DNA from: Psychrobacter aquaticus CMS 56
Lineage (GTDB): Bacteria; Pseudomonadota; Gammaproteobacteria; Pseudomonadales; Moraxellaceae
Direction of reading: 5' to 3'
Assembly: GCF_000471625.1 (NCBI RefSeq)
Contig: NZ_AUSW01000006.1
Span: 62,001 to 126,000, forward strand
Length of the DNA stretch: 64,000 nt
Below the pieces are notes generated by a model, which did no database searches, was not told the origin of the DNA, and saw nothing but the letters and a program-made list of their open reading frames with translations. A program made the translations under genes and the position numbers. Shown here piece by piece: positions 23,344-33,637 of the stretch (within the stretch, counting starts at the first letter, position 1; the number at the start of each line of letters is the position of its first letter).

Positions 23344-24141
23344 ATGAGCTTGTCTATTTCTCCGTCTAGTCAGTCAATCACTTCTACTATCGATGACAGT
23401 AATCGTAACACTGCCCATCAACTACTGAGCTTAAGTAATATCAGTTATCACATTGGAAGACAACGCTTACTCTCACATATTGATATTGACATCGCTGTCA
23501 ATGAGACGGTCAGTCTTATCGGTCCCAATGGCGCTGGTAAATCAACGTTGGTCAAACTCATTTTAGGTTTGATTGATCCGACTCAAGGTAGCCTCATAGC
23601 ACATCAGCCTTTGCAGCTCGGCTATGTGCCGCAGCGCTTTGCGATACCACCGATATTGCCATTACGTGTATGTGACTTATTGGCACAAGCAGATAAGAAA
23701 CGCTTAACGCACGCGCAACGACAGTTTATATTTGATAATTTGTCATTGACGCACTTGCTATCGCGGCAAATGCTGCATCTATCAGGTGGTGAGACGCAGC
23801 GAGTACTATTGGCACGCGCCCTATTGAGCAAACCCAATCTGCTTATTTTAGATGAGCCAATGCAAGGGCTTGACCCTGATACTGAACTTTGGCTATATCA
23901 ATTCATTGATGAGTTGCCTGACTTTTTGCGGTGTGCCATGTTGGTGGTGTCACATGATTTGCACTGGGTGATGAAAGGCAGTCGGCGAGTGATTTGTCTG
24001 AACAAACACATTTGCTGTGAGGGACAACCAAGCGAGCTTGCCATTAGTACTGAGTTTCAAAAGCTGTTTGGTCATCATTATGAGCAGCCGTATGTGCACC
24101 AACCCCATGCTTGTGAGCACCACGCACCAAGCGAGCTTTAA
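23344..24141 (+). CDS. znuC: Zinc ABC transporter ATP-binding protein ZnuC
   Basis: Cytoplasmic ATPase of the zinc importer, 265 aa. Walker A is GPNGAGKSTLVKLI, the Q-loop LGYVPQRF, the ABC signature LSGGETQRVLLARALL, Walker B LLILDEPMQGLDP and the H-loop VVSHDLHWV. The His-rich C-terminal tail (GHHYEQPYVHQPHACEHH) is typical of ZnuC and may sense zinc. It is 95 bp after zur and 91 bp before znuB. Confidence 0.94.
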   Translation: MSLSISPSSQSITSTIDDSNRNTAHQLLSLSNISYHIGRQRLLSHIDIDIAVNETVSLIGPNGAGKSTLVKLILGLIDPTQGSLIAHQPLQLGYVPQRFAIPPILPLRVCDLLAQADKKRLTHAQRQFIFDNLSLTHLLSRQMLHLSGGETQRVLLARALLSKPNLLILDEPMQGLDPDTELWLYQFIDELPDFLRCAMLVVSHDLHWVMKGSRRVICLNKHICCEGQPSELAISTEFQKLFGHHYEQPYVHQPHACEHHAPSEL

Positions 24142-24232
24142 CGATAACAACCAGAATCAAATGTACTGAAACTGAAGTTATTCAACATAAAAACAGCTTT
24201 TAGTCTCTATAAAACTTTTACGGATATTTGTT

Positions 24233-25051
24233 ATGACTGCTTGGTTAGCCATCATTGCCCCTGCTTGGATCGCAGGCAGTATTTTAGCGCTACTATCAGC
24301 GCCCTTGGGTTGTTTGGTATTGTGGCGACGCATGGCATTTTTTGCCGATGCCTTAGCACATGGCACATTACTTGGTGTGGCGTTGGCAGCATGGTGGCAA
24401 TTACCGATGGGCATTGGTATCGCCTTGGTGAGCATCGCTGTGGTTTTGGGACTGGTATTTATGGATGATGAGCGTCTGCCAGCTGATGCCGTACTGGCCG
24501 TCGTTGCCGTATCATTACTGTGTTTGGGTCTATTGGCCTTAACCCAATTGACCGATCAACAAGCCAACGTATTGGGGTTTTTATTCGGTAATCTGCTTGA
24601 GCTTGATTGGGCAGATTTGCCGTTACTTGCTGGTAGTGTATTGGTTGGATTGGGGTTGCTTGCCTATATATGGCCCGCACAAGTTAAAATTGCCACTCAT
24701 GAAGCGCTGGCACGTATTCAGGGTATCAATCCGACACGCCAGCGGCTGTTTTTCATGGGGGTATTGGCAGGATTTTGTGCGATCGCCTTACAAGCTGTCG
24801 GCAGTTTACTCATCAGTGGCTTATTGGTATTGCCCGCGCTAACAGCACGTTTGTGGTCAAAATCGCCAAAACAAATGGTCGTTATATCGTTGCTTATCGC
24901 ACAGCTTGGCGTCACCTTAGGCGTTTGGGGCAGTATTTGGCTCGATATCCAAACTGGACTCTCTATCGTTTTGATATTAGCGATTTTATTTTTTATCGCA
25001 TTTATATTTTCAAAAATAATAGCCACAAAATTTTGGTCAGCACGCCATTAA
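24233..25051 (+). CDS. znuB: Zinc ABC transporter permease ZnuB
   Basis: Inner-membrane permease of the ABC-3 family, 272 aa with about eight membrane helices. Family features include APLGCLVLWRRMAFFADALAHG near the N-terminus and the coupling region around ARIQGINPTRQRLFFMGVLA. It is the last gene of zur-znuC-znuB. The stop codon lies inside the loop of the downstream hairpin. Confidence 0.94.
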   Translation: MTAWLAIIAPAWIAGSILALLSAPLGCLVLWRRMAFFADALAHGTLLGVALAAWWQLPMGIGIALVSIAVVLGLVFMDDERLPADAVLAVVAVSLLCLGLLALTQLTDQQANVLGFLFGNLLELDWADLPLLAGSVLVGLGLLAYIWPAQVKIATHEALARIQGINPTRQRLFFMGVLAGFCAIALQAVGSLLISGLLVLPALTARLWSKSPKQMVVISLLIAQLGVTLGVWGSIWLDIQTGLSIVLILAILFFIAFIFSKIIATKFWSARH

Positions 25052-25069
25052 CTACCCTCATGGCGTGCT
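25039..25069 (+). terminator. Hairpin at the end of znuB
   Basis: AGCACGCCAT and ATGGCGTGCT form a perfect 10-bp stem around an 11-base loop that contains the znuB stop codon. The following DNA is only moderately T-rich, so this is a weak intrinsic terminator or an mRNA 3'-end stabiliser. Confidence 0.65.
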
Positions 25070-25316
25070 TCATATAACTTGTTTCTTTTATTGCCTTATC
25101 CAACTTTATTTCATCAATATTGCTAGAGCTTTTATTCGCTTTGTGTTATAAAATTGCCCTAATGCTATTGGCACTGATTGACTACTAGCGTGTGTGGTGT
25201 GAACCAGTAAAAGTACTCGTAGTAGCATTACGCTGTGAAAAAAATTATTAGTAGTCCGTTTATTCATACTCGTTCTAGCAACATCAATTGTTTTAATTCG
25301 ATGAGGGACTAACCCA

Positions 25317-26153
25317 ATGCTAAGCTATCCTGTCAATAAAATCAGCACGCCAGATCAGCAGTTAATCATATTACAAATTACGGATTTACATTTATCGACT
25401 GCCCCTGCTTATACTACGAATGACAACAGTAATGAAACCCTCTGTCAGCAATGTTTTGAGACGGCGCTGCAGCAAGCGTTGCAGACAGATACTCGCTGTG
25501 ATTTGATCATTGTGACTGGTGACTTAGTAAGTAAGGTTCAGCCTGCTATCTACGATTATATTTTTGAGGTATTACAAGCGACCAACATTCCTTTTGTTTG
25601 TATTGCTGGTAATCATGACGTGACGGATGAGATGGACAGTCATCTGCCTTTTTTTCAACGCGAACTGATCGCTCAACCTGCTGACGCACGCTTATTAAGC
25701 CGCCATGTTATTGAGACGGATAATTGGCAACTTTTGTTATTGGATTCATCGATCACTGGTAAAGTGGCAGGTGAAATCACGCTTACCGATATTGACTGGT
25801 TGCGTGAGAAACTCAGTACTTGTGATAAACCTGCCCTGATTGCCTTGCATCATCATGTGATACCAGTAGACTCTGAGTGGATTGATAACCATATGGCAGA
25901 GAACGCTGAGACTTTTTGGGAGCAGATGGCGGCGTTTGCACATTTAAAAGTGATTATCAGCGGTCATACTCACCAAGAGCAAGTTCGCCATCGTCAAGGT
26001 GTTACCGTCTATAGCACACCCTCTACTTGCTATCAGTTCAAACCTTATGAAGATAACTTTTCTTACGATAAAAACGCGCGCCCCGGTTACCGTTGGTTGC
26101 AATTAGCCAACAATGGAACGGTTGCAAGCTGGGTTGAAAGACTAGATACTTAA
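25317..26153 (+). CDS. cpdA: 3',5'-cyclic AMP phosphodiesterase CpdA (metallophosphoesterase)
   Basis: Probably hydrolyses cAMP to AMP. The 278-aa protein has all calcineurin-like metal motifs in order: QITDLHL (about residues 20-26), VTGDLVS, IAGNHDVTDEM, LHHHVIP and ISGHTHQEQ. Spacing and length match CpdA of Gammaproteobacteria. It appears monocistronic, between the znu operon and dksA. Another class III cyclic-nucleotide phosphodiesterase specificity cannot be excluded from sequence alone. Confidence 0.85.
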   Translation: MLSYPVNKISTPDQQLIILQITDLHLSTAPAYTTNDNSNETLCQQCFETALQQALQTDTRCDLIIVTGDLVSKVQPAIYDYIFEVLQATNIPFVCIAGNHDVTDEMDSHLPFFQRELIAQPADARLLSRHVIETDNWQLLLLDSSITGKVAGEITLTDIDWLREKLSTCDKPALIALHHHVIPVDSEWIDNHMAENAETFWEQMAAFAHLKVIISGHTHQEQVRHRQGVTVYSTPSTCYQFKPYEDNFSYDKNARPGYRWLQLANNGTVASWVERLDT

Positions 26154-26644
26154 TGCCCAGATTTATTGTCAAGAATGTTAATGCCAGCCCTTATTTTCTA
26201 GGCTTTGAGCGGATATTTTTCGATGCTATGCAAACGAGCCATTAGAGTAAAAATACTGGCATTGTGAAAAATCGCTTCATTATTATGAGAAACAATGATA
26301 CAACTTATACAATCAAGGAAGACCGCTTCATATTTGATGCTAGGCAGAATTATAATAGCGAGAATGGTTACATTGATCATAAGCTGAGTTTTTATCGTTA
26401 GTGATTTTTCGCGTTATTTAGACAATACCATTTAAATAAAAATATGTATGACCATATATCTGACCATCGACATATCGATGTAAGCACATTAAAGTACCGT
26501 ATTATTAAATCCGCTGTGTTATTTGTGTCACTAGGTGGTAAAACGTTTTATAAAGGGACAAATTATAGCGTTTGTAAAATTAATAGCGTCTTGTCTTTTG
26601 ATACGTCGTTTTATTGAATTAATTTGAAAAAGTAGGATACCCAT
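26154..26644. other. Intergenic region upstream of dksA
   Basis: About 490 bp. A 60-codon minus-strand frame (26198-26380) lacks a ribosome binding site and family features. The dksA promoter must lie here, but I cannot assign it confidently. Confidence 0.5.
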
Positions 26645-27082
26645 ATGAGCACCCTGACCACGAATCCGAGTGAAGTTAAGTTTACTCCTTATGTGCCTGC
26701 CGAAGACGAAGAATACATGTCTGATGCACAGCTAGAGCACTTTAAGGCTATTTTATTGGACTGGAAAAGCCAACTGATTGGCGAAGCGGATCGTACTAAG
26801 ACTTATATCCAAGATGAATCCAGTGCCATGCCGGATATCAACGATCGCGCCACGCAAGAAGAAGAGTTTGCCTTGGCTTTGCGTACGCGTGACCGTGAGC
26901 GTAAGCTCATCCGAAAAATCGATAAATCTATGGCAGAAATCGAAAATGAAGACTATGGATTTTGTGACACTTGCGGCGTAGAAATTGGTTTGCGTCGCCT
27001 TGAAGCACGCCCAACCGCGACGCAATGCATTGACTGCAAAACACTGTCTGAAATTAAAGAACGTCAAAACCAAGGCGCTTAA
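26645..27082 (+). CDS. dksA: RNA polymerase-binding transcription factor DksA
   Basis: Binds the secondary channel of RNA polymerase and works with ppGpp in the stringent response. The 145-aa protein has the coiled-coil hairpin with the acidic tip (residues 30-105, SAMPDINDRATQEEEFALAL includes the D-x-x-D tip). The C4 zinc finger is intact (CDTCGVEI and CIDC). It is followed 240 bp later by gluQRS, the common gammaproteobacterial arrangement. Confidence 0.97.
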   Translation: MSTLTTNPSEVKFTPYVPAEDEEYMSDAQLEHFKAILLDWKSQLIGEADRTKTYIQDESSAMPDINDRATQEEEFALALRTRDRERKLIRKIDKSMAEIENEDYGFCDTCGVEIGLRRLEARPTATQCIDCKTLSEIKERQNQGA

Positions 27083-27126
27083 ACCAAATATCATTAATGT
27101 AAATAATTAATGTAAATATAAGTACG

Positions 27127-27148
27127 AGCGACCATATCATTGGTCGCT
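27127..27148 (+). terminator. Hairpin after dksA (weak terminator)
   Basis: AGCGACCA, a six-base loop TATCAT, then TGGTCGCT: a perfect 8-bp stem 44 bp after the dksA stop. The T run is poor, so termination may be partial and leave read-through to gluQRS. Confidence 0.5.
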
Positions 27149-27342
27149 TGCTGCGTTTTAGATGGCTAGTTTTTAGTCAATGCGTCATGCATCATACCTG
27201 ATACAGACTTTCAAACTTACTCACATTGATTTGACTAACAAAACACCTCATTTCACAAATATCTTTTTACGAAGATATTTATTATTCTATCTCCTATCTT
27301 TTCTACTGATAATTTCCTACTTTGAAAACTCACCCTACTCCT

Positions 27343-28284
27343 ATGCCCACTTCAATCATACCAGTACAACCAATTGGTCGCTTTGCTCCCTCACCCACTG
27401 GTGAATTGCATCTTGGCTCATTGACGACTGCCCTTGCCAGCTTTTGCCACATAAAATCACTGGGTGGCAAATGGCTGCTGCGTATCGAAGATACAGATAC
27501 TGAACGCTGTGATCGGCAGTTCACTGAGCAAATTTTGATAGACTTAGAGGCACTTGAATTACACTGGGATGGCGATGTCATTTATCAATCTGAGCGGATA
27601 GATATTTACAATGATTACCTGTCCTCAGCCCTACGTCCGCTGACTTACGGTTGCCAGTGCTCACGTAAAGATTTGGAGCAATATTGGGCACAAGAAATAC
27701 CAGACAAAACTTACGAAGAGATCAACCAAGTACAGCCTCCTAGACAACGTTATCCACGCTGCTGTGTCAAAGCTGACCTTAATAGACAGCAACATAAGCT
27801 ACGCATACAGCTGCCAGACTATAGCATTGGTTTTAACGATGGTATTCAGGGGTTACAATGGAATAACCCTCAGCAGACACTAGGTGATATGGTGGTTAGC
27901 CGTCAAGATGGGATGATTAATTATATATTGGCTGCCAGTCTCGATGATGGATTACAACAAATCACTCATATCATGCGTGGTTTGGATATCTTACCCATGA
28001 CCACGGCGCAAATCAGTATCATGCACGCCGCTCGCTTGCCTGCTATCGATCACTGGTATCATTTGCCATTAATATGTCATCCTGATGGGCAAAAGCTCTC
28101 CAAGCAAAATCTGGCTCAGCCCATTGATACACGTGATCCAAGCCAGCTCATCGCTGTTGCCTTGCAACTATTACAGCAACCAGCCGTCGATAAAGATACA
28201 CCCACCAATATGCTCAAGCAAGCAATCGCTCAATGGGACAACACGCCGCTACAAGGCAAACAACAGCTTCATCTGCCCAAATAG
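27343..28284 (+). CDS. gluQRS: Glutamyl-Q tRNA(Asp) synthetase
   Basis: Attaches glutamate to queuosine in tRNA-Asp; a truncated GluRS paralogue without the anticodon-binding domain. From ATG 27343 it has 313 aa. The class I HIGH region is [16 protein letters not shown] and the KMSKS-like motif is GQKLSKQN. Zinc ligands appear as CQCSRKD and a Tyr/Cys pair further on (RYPRCC). The frame also opens at a TTG at 27322; neither start has a strong ribosome binding site. It follows dksA and is convergent with ftsW. Confidence 0.93.
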   Translation: MPTSIIPVQPIGRFAPSPTGELHLGSLTTALASFCHIKSLGGKWLLRIEDTDTERCDRQFTEQILIDLEALELHWDGDVIYQSERIDIYNDYLSSALRPLTYGCQCSRKDLEQYWAQEIPDKTYEEINQVQPPRQRYPRCCVKADLNRQQHKLRIQLPDYSIGFNDGIQGLQWNNPQQTLGDMVVSRQDGMINYILAASLDDGLQQITHIMRGLDILPMTTAQISIMHAARLPAIDHWYHLPLICHPDGQKLSKQNLAQPIDTRDPSQLIAVALQLLQQPAVDKDTPTNMLKQAIAQWDNTPLQGKQQLHLPK

Positions 28285-28311
28285 TCTTTTTCTCTCACCA
28301 ACAAAAACCAA

Positions 28312-28342
28312 AAAGCGCCACTACGCTAATAGTGACGCTTTA
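28312..28342. terminator. Bidirectional terminator between gluQRS and ftsW
   Basis: AAAGCG.CACTA, loop CGCTAA, TAGTG.CGCTTT with one mismatch, flanked by A and T tracts. It is placed between two convergent genes. Confidence 0.8.
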
Positions 28343-28395
28343 AGCTTAAAAAAATGTCAGACGTTGTTCAACACTTCTTAATATTATAAAACCTA

Positions 28396-29592
28396 TCAAT
28401 AATAACGGCACTGACTCTTTTCTATCTCAGGGCTTTCTTTATAGATTTTTAGCAATAGCGCTACCATTACCAAGCTAATCAGCATAGAAGAACCCCCATA
28501 ACTAAAGAATGGCATGGTCAAACCTTTGGTCGGAATCGCCCCCATATTCATCGCCGCATTAATAATCGTCTGAGCAATGAACACTACGCCAATACCAAAA
28601 GCTGTATAGCTCATACGCATCTGCCGACGTTTTAAAGCATTATAACTGATACGCATGGCACTACCGATAATCAGCGCTTCGAGGACCAAAACCATGGTGA
28701 CCCCAACAAACCCCAACTCTTCACCAGTGATTGCCAATAAAAAGTCGGTATGTGCTTCTGGTAAATGCGACAGTTTCTGTACGCTTTCACCATAACCCAC
28801 ACCGGTAAACTGTCCGCGACCAAAAGCAATCAAACTGCGCGCTAATTGATAATCTGTGTCTTGCACATCATCAAACGGGTCCATAAATGACATCACACGT
28901 ACCAAGCGATACTGTGCCGTCGTTACCATCAACACAGCGCCACCAATGGCCGCCGCACCCAATGCTAAAAAATGCTTATAAGGCGCACCAGCGATATAGA
29001 AAATCGCAAAAATGGTACCCAAAATAACGACGAAGGAGCCAAAATCCGGCTGTGATAATAGCAGGATAGTGATTAACGCCACCACCAACATAATGCGCAA
29101 AAAGCCATCTAGGCCATTACGAACCTCAAAAGAGCGGCGCACCACAAAGTCCGATACAAAGACAATCATGACCAGCTTGGCCAACTCTGCCACCTGAAAA
29201 TTAAACACACCCAAATTCAGCCAGCGTTTAGAACCATTAATCGGTGCACTAAACAGCGTTGCCACTAACAATATGCCCGTAATACCCAATAAAATAAACT
29301 GAGTTTCAGTCTTATATAATGTTCGCAAAGACACACCATAATAAGGTAGGGCAGCAACCATCAGACCAATCGTCATATATAGCAATTGGTTTTTAAAAAA
29401 ATACAGCTCTGTCATACCGCGACTGAGTGCAAAAGGAATAGAAGCAGAGGCCACCATCAACAGACTCAGCACCAGCATACAGCCGACGCTTGATAGTAAA
29501 ATGGCGCGTGCTGACGGCATAGAAAGAACACCATCTGAGCCAGAGGCTTGCTTGGATTGGGACGAGCTACGAAAAAAAGAAGAGAGCGCCAT
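28396..29592 (-). CDS. ftsW: Peptidoglycan glycosyltransferase / division protein FtsW
   Basis: SEDS-family polymerase of septal peptidoglycan, with about ten membrane helices. From ATG 29592 it has 398 aa. SEDS signatures include NGSKRWLNLGVFNFQVAELA, SQPDFGSFVVI, LPEAHTDFLLAITGEELGF and GLTMPFFSYGGSSML. The cytoplasmic N-terminus is hydrophilic and serine-rich. The frame extends to a GTG at 29643. It lies 214 bp downstream of murD on the same strand, which supports FtsW over RodA. Confidence 0.92.
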   Translation of the reverse strand: MALSSFFRSSSQSKQASGSDGVLSMPSARAILLSSVGCMLVLSLLMVASASIPFALSRGMTELYFFKNQLLYMTIGLMVAALPYYGVSLRTLYKTETQFILLGITGILLVATLFSAPINGSKRWLNLGVFNFQVAELAKLVMIVFVSDFVVRRSFEVRNGLDGFLRIMLVVALITILLLSQPDFGSFVVILGTIFAIFYIAGAPYKHFLALGAAAIGGAVLMVTTAQYRLVRVMSFMDPFDDVQDTDYQLARSLIAFGRGQFTGVGYGESVQKLSHLPEAHTDFLLAITGEELGFVGVTMVLVLEALIIGSAMRISYNALKRRQMRMSYTAFGIGVVFIAQTIINAAMNMGAIPTKGLTMPFFSYGGSSMLISLVMVALLLKIYKESPEIEKSQCRYY

Positions 29593-29857
29593 AATTTTAT
29601 ATACACTAACGAACGAAAAAACACGGCGTCTATTAAACGCCACCGTTTGAAAAAAGAAAGTAGATCGTACTAGTTTGGCTTAATTGATGACATGCCTTAG
29701 ATAGATCGAGCAAATGACACAATATGCTCCTCGACTGCCTAATCATGATTGACAGTAGCAGCAATCTATAAGCAAAACAATCATTTATCAAGAAAACGCT
29801 GAATACGTTTAAATACTCATCGATATGCCGCTATAACATGCTTTGCTATTAAGGCAT

Positions 29858-31294
29858 TTAATCAACAGCCAGACTCGTTGATTGCACAACCTTTAGCTGA
29901 TTAACCAACGCAATAAAATGTTCACCGCGAGCCACGTAGCCACTATATTGATCAAAACTGGCACAAGCTGGGGACAATAATACCGCTTGCACTTGTGATA
30001 AGCTGCTTTTAGTCACTTGTTGAATAGTTGCAAAAGCCGCTTCTAAAGTCTGGCACTGATGCAGCGCCACGTCATCACTGATTTTTGCAGCCCGTAGATG
30101 CTGTTCAATCTGCTGAGCATCCTCACCAATAATCAGTACTTGGCTCACATACTGATTAATAAAAGGGGTCAACTCGCCAAATTGTTGACCTTTGCCCTGC
30201 CCACCCAAAATCAATAACAGTTTACCGTCTTTTGGGGCATAGACGGCGCCTAACCCTTCGATGGCCGCCATAGTCGAGCCGATATTAGTACCTTTTGAAT
30301 CATTAAAGTAATCAATCCCAGCAGCACTTGCCACATATTGGCAGCGATGCTCAAGGCCTGTAAACTGCTGTAAGGTCTCTAACATACTCGCAAGTGGTAA
30401 GCCAACAAGTCCGCCCAGCGCTAACGCTGCTTGCGCATTGAGCAAATTATGACGACCTTTAATCAACAGTTTGTCTGCCGATAGTAGCCTTTCTGTACCG
30501 TGCGCAAGATAAATCTGGCCTTCAGGATCAGTGATGAGACCATATTGACCTTTATCAGGAGCATGAATGCTCGTGCTTACTCTAGGCAAGTTGTCAGCGA
30601 CTAACGGGCGAGTCAAAGCGTCTTCGCGGTTAATAACCACGGACTTAGCACCTTGAAAGATACGATGCTTTGCTTGATGATAGCCAAGCATATCACCATG
30701 ACGATCTAAATGATCGGGTGACATATTCAGTACCGTCGCCACCTGCGCGCCCAAATTGGTCACAGTTTCTAGCTGAAAGCTGGACAGCTCAAGTACCGCC
30801 AGTTCCATATCAGTATTGTCCAGTAGGGTCAGTGCTGGCACGCCAATATTGCCACCAACGCCGACATTAACTCCCGCATCAGCAGCCATTTGCCCAACCA
30901 ATGTGGTAACCGTGCTTTTGGCATTAGAACCCGTAATTGCTACTATCGGTACTCTACAGGCTTCACAAAACAGCTGAATATCACTGACTACTGGGATATT
31001 TGCTTGACGGGCGGCGGCAACGGCTTCGGTGGCAAGGGAGATACCAGGACTGATAATAATACGTGCCGCTTGCTGCAATAGCTCTGCGTCAATCGCCCCA
31101 AATTGGCGAACAACTATTTCGATTGGCAATTGATTGGCTAAGCTTGGAGCCGCCTGAGCGTCTGTGACCGCTACCTGATAACCTTGATTGGCCAGATAGC
31201 GAGCCACTGACAGCCCCGACTGTCCCAAACCGACCACGACTTGTAGACCACTGCCTTTATGAAGTAAAACGTCTGTTGTAGTATTGGTGGTCAT
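29858..31294 (-). CDS. murD: UDP-N-acetylmuramoylalanine--D-glutamate ligase MurD
   Basis: Adds D-Glu to UDP-MurNAc-L-Ala in the cytoplasm. The 478-aa protein has an N-terminal Rossmann domain (VVGLGQSGLSVARYLANQG), the Mur ligase P-loop ITGSNAKSTVTTLVGQMA, the NMSPDHLDRHG segment and the C-terminal Rossmann domain starting near KLLLILGGQGKGQQF. The P-loop Gly-Lys-Ser/Thr is written as NAKST, normal for MurD. It is upstream of ftsW; the other dcw genes are not adjacent. Confidence 0.96.
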   Translation of the reverse strand: MTTNTTTDVLLHKGSGLQVVVGLGQSGLSVARYLANQGYQVAVTDAQAAPSLANQLPIEIVVRQFGAIDAELLQQAARIIISPGISLATEAVAAARQANIPVVSDIQLFCEACRVPIVAITGSNAKSTVTTLVGQMAADAGVNVGVGGNIGVPALTLLDNTDMELAVLELSSFQLETVTNLGAQVATVLNMSPDHLDRHGDMLGYHQAKHRIFQGAKSVVINREDALTRPLVADNLPRVSTSIHAPDKGQYGLITDPEGQIYLAHGTERLLSADKLLIKGRHNLLNAQAALALGGLVGLPLASMLETLQQFTGLEHRCQYVASAAGIDYFNDSKGTNIGSTMAAIEGLGAVYAPKDGKLLLILGGQGKGQQFGELTPFINQYVSQVLIIGEDAQQIEQHLRAAKISDDVALHQCQTLEAAFATIQQVTKSSLSQVQAVLLSPACASFDQYSGYVARGEHFIALVNQLKVVQSTSLAVD

Positions 31295-31975
31295 GTCTAT
31301 TCCTTCTATTGAACGGGCGAAATGGCAGCCAACAAACCTATTGTGTCAACAAGCTAAGTGATGCCGTTAAGATGAGAAGCATCATAACGGTATCGTTCAG
31401 ATTTCGGTACTGGTTTTTTATGACTTTGTGCTATTATGCGCCTGTTTTTATATTAAATTGCTAATGCTATAATAGCTGCCTCAATCTGTATGGGACTGGC
31501 TATTTAATCAAGCATTTTAGTTTAGCATGTTGTTACATGTATCGCGCTATTGTCATCTTTCTTTGACGACGATTCGCCTTGTGGCACTGCTATATCAAGC
31601 GAATGCTATATCAAACGATGGCTTTTATTTACTAGATGATCTATCACCCTCTATTACAGCAAGTCATTGCTGGCGCTATAAACGATTGTAGGTACTATTT
31701 TTAAACACCTTACTTTCAGCAGTCTGTTTTAAACCATACTTTTAAGTCATTTCACTGAATTTATCATCGTATTTATTATTGGTGAGAGTATTGGTGATAC
31801 CAGCAAGCAAAGCAGTAGACACACTGATTATTGACCGTTAACAATTCAAAGCCACAACATGATGCCATGCATGTTGCCGCAAAACAAAGTTGGAGCGCTA
31901 TTTTTGTAGCGATGCAATCATTTTATGAATGAGTAATGATTACTTTTTTTGCCACTAACCCTATGTAGTGTACTT
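31295..31975. other. Long spacer between divergent murD and the SulP gene
   Basis: About 680 bp without a credible protein gene. An extended -10 sequence, TGCTATAAT, ends at 31473 on the plus strand, 500 bp before the SulP start, so a long leader or a small RNA is possible. I see no clear terminator inside the region. Confidence 0.45.
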
Positions 31976-33475
31976 ATGACATCTTTTATTGATAACTTAC
32001 GTGACGAGTGGTTTTCCAACGTTCGCGGTGACGTTTTGTCAGGTTTGGTCGTTGCATTGGCTTTGATTCCTGAAGCCATTGCCTTCTCTATCATCGCTGG
32101 CGTTGACCCAAAAGTCGGATTGTATGCTTCATTTTGTATCGCCGTGGTGATTAGTTTTGTCGGTGGCCGCCCAGGTATGATTTCGGCGGCGACAGGGGCG
32201 ATGGCATTGGTGATGGTCGATTTGGTCGCCGAGCATGGCTTGCAGTATCTACTGGCGGCTACCTTATTGTGCGGCGCTATTCAGGTCGTAATGGGCGTCT
32301 TAAAACTCGGTAATTTGATGCGCTTTGTCTCTCGCTCAGTGGTCATTGGTTTTGTCAATGCGCTGGCGATATTGATATTTGTCGCGCAACTACCAGAGCT
32401 TAACCCTCTGAACGAGCGTGTCGGCATGACCGTTTATATCATGACAGCCGCTGGTTTGGCGATTATTTACCTGTTCCCACTTATTCCCAAAATCGGTCGC
32501 GTGATTCCGTCCCCGCTGATCTGTATCGTTGGATTGACCGCCGTCGCGATGTACATGAATCTTGATATTCGTAACGTCGGTAGCATGGGCGATTTGCCAG
32601 ATTCGCTACCTATGTTTTTGCTGCCTGACATTCCTTTAAACCTAAATACCTTGCTGATCATCGCGCCTTATTCAATCGCGCTGGCCATCGTTGGTTTGTT
32701 AGAATCTATGATGACGGCGACGATCGTTGATGAATTAACCGATACGTCCAGTGATAAAAACCGCGAGTGTCGTGGTCAAGGTATCGCTAACGTGGTATCG
32801 GGTTTCTTTGGTGGTATGGCGGGTTGTGCGATGATTGGTCAATCGATGATCAATGTCAAATCTGGCGGACGGACACGCCTATCTACTTTGATGGCAGGGG
32901 TTGTCTTGCTGATTATGGTGGTGTTCTTAAGTGAATGGGTCAGCCAAATCCCCATGGCAGCGCTGGTCGCTGTGATGATTATGGTGTCAATCGGTACCTT
33001 TAATTGGCAGTCTATTCGCGAATTTAAAACGCATCCTATGTCATTTAACATCGTCATGTTAGCGACCGTCTTGACCACCGTCTTTACGCACAATTTGGCA
33101 TACGGTGTGGGCGTTGGTGTACTGCTATCTGCTCTGGCATTTGCCAATAAGATTGGTCAGTTTTTAACCATATTTAGCGAGTATGATGACAGTAATAACA
33201 GCCGCTATTATTACGTGCAAGGGCAAGTTTTCTTTGCTTCTACGACGCAATTTTTAGGCAGCTTTGATACCAAAGAAGCCTTGGACAGCATTCAAATTGA
33301 TGTCAGTCAAGCACATTTTTGGGACATAAGCGCCGTTGATACTTTGGATAAACTGGTCATGCGCTTGCAACGTGAAGGCATTGATGTCAAAGTGATAGGA
33401 CTCAACAATGCGAGCCGAACGTTAATCGATCGCTTCTCTGTCCACGATCGCCGAGATATTGGCCTGCTAGATTAA
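31976..33475 (+). CDS. SulP-family anion transporter with STAS domain
   Basis: A membrane anion carrier (sulfate, bicarbonate or similar; substrate not readable). From ATG 31976 it has 499 aa; the frame starts at a TTG at 31949. The SLC26/SulP core has hallmark segments ([40 protein letters not shown] and [14 protein letters not shown]). The cytoplasmic STAS domain occupies the last 110 residues ([17 protein letters not shown], then [16 protein letters not shown]). It is followed by a universal stress protein gene on the same strand, a common pairing for SulP carriers. Confidence 0.9.
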   Translation: MTSFIDNLRDEWFSNVRGDVLSGLVVALALIPEAIAFSIIAGVDPKVGLYASFCIAVVISFVGGRPGMISAATGAMALVMVDLVAEHGLQYLLAATLLCGAIQVVMGVLKLGNLMRFVSRSVVIGFVNALAILIFVAQLPELNPLNERVGMTVYIMTAAGLAIIYLFPLIPKIGRVIPSPLICIVGLTAVAMYMNLDIRNVGSMGDLPDSLPMFLLPDIPLNLNTLLIIAPYSIALAIVGLLESMMTATIVDELTDTSSDKNRECRGQGIANVVSGFFGGMAGCAMIGQSMINVKSGGRTRLSTLMAGVVLLIMVVFLSEWVSQIPMAALVAVMIMVSIGTFNWQSIREFKTHPMSFNIVMLATVLTTVFTHNLAYGVGVGVLLSALAFANKIGQFLTIFSEYDDSNNSRYYYVQGQVFFASTTQFLGSFDTKEALDSIQIDVSQAHFWDISAVDTLDKLVMRLQREGIDVKVIGLNNASRTLIDRFSVHDRRDIGLLD

Positions 33476-33637
33476 GTAAAACTGCGTCTACGTACCAAGC
33501 TAACGTTGATTAATGGTTCATGAGTGAGATAGTTGTATAAACAGCTGTCTTGGCACAGAAAATTGGGCACGAGCATCGCCGTCTTATCTTTAAGCTAAGC
33601 AGCTGCCTTTTTATTATTGGAATAATGTGATGATCTT

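Noticed and set aside
31527..31690. Plus-strand ORF of about 54 codons in the murD-SulP spacer
   Set aside because: No ribosome binding site and an improbable composition; not supported as a gene.
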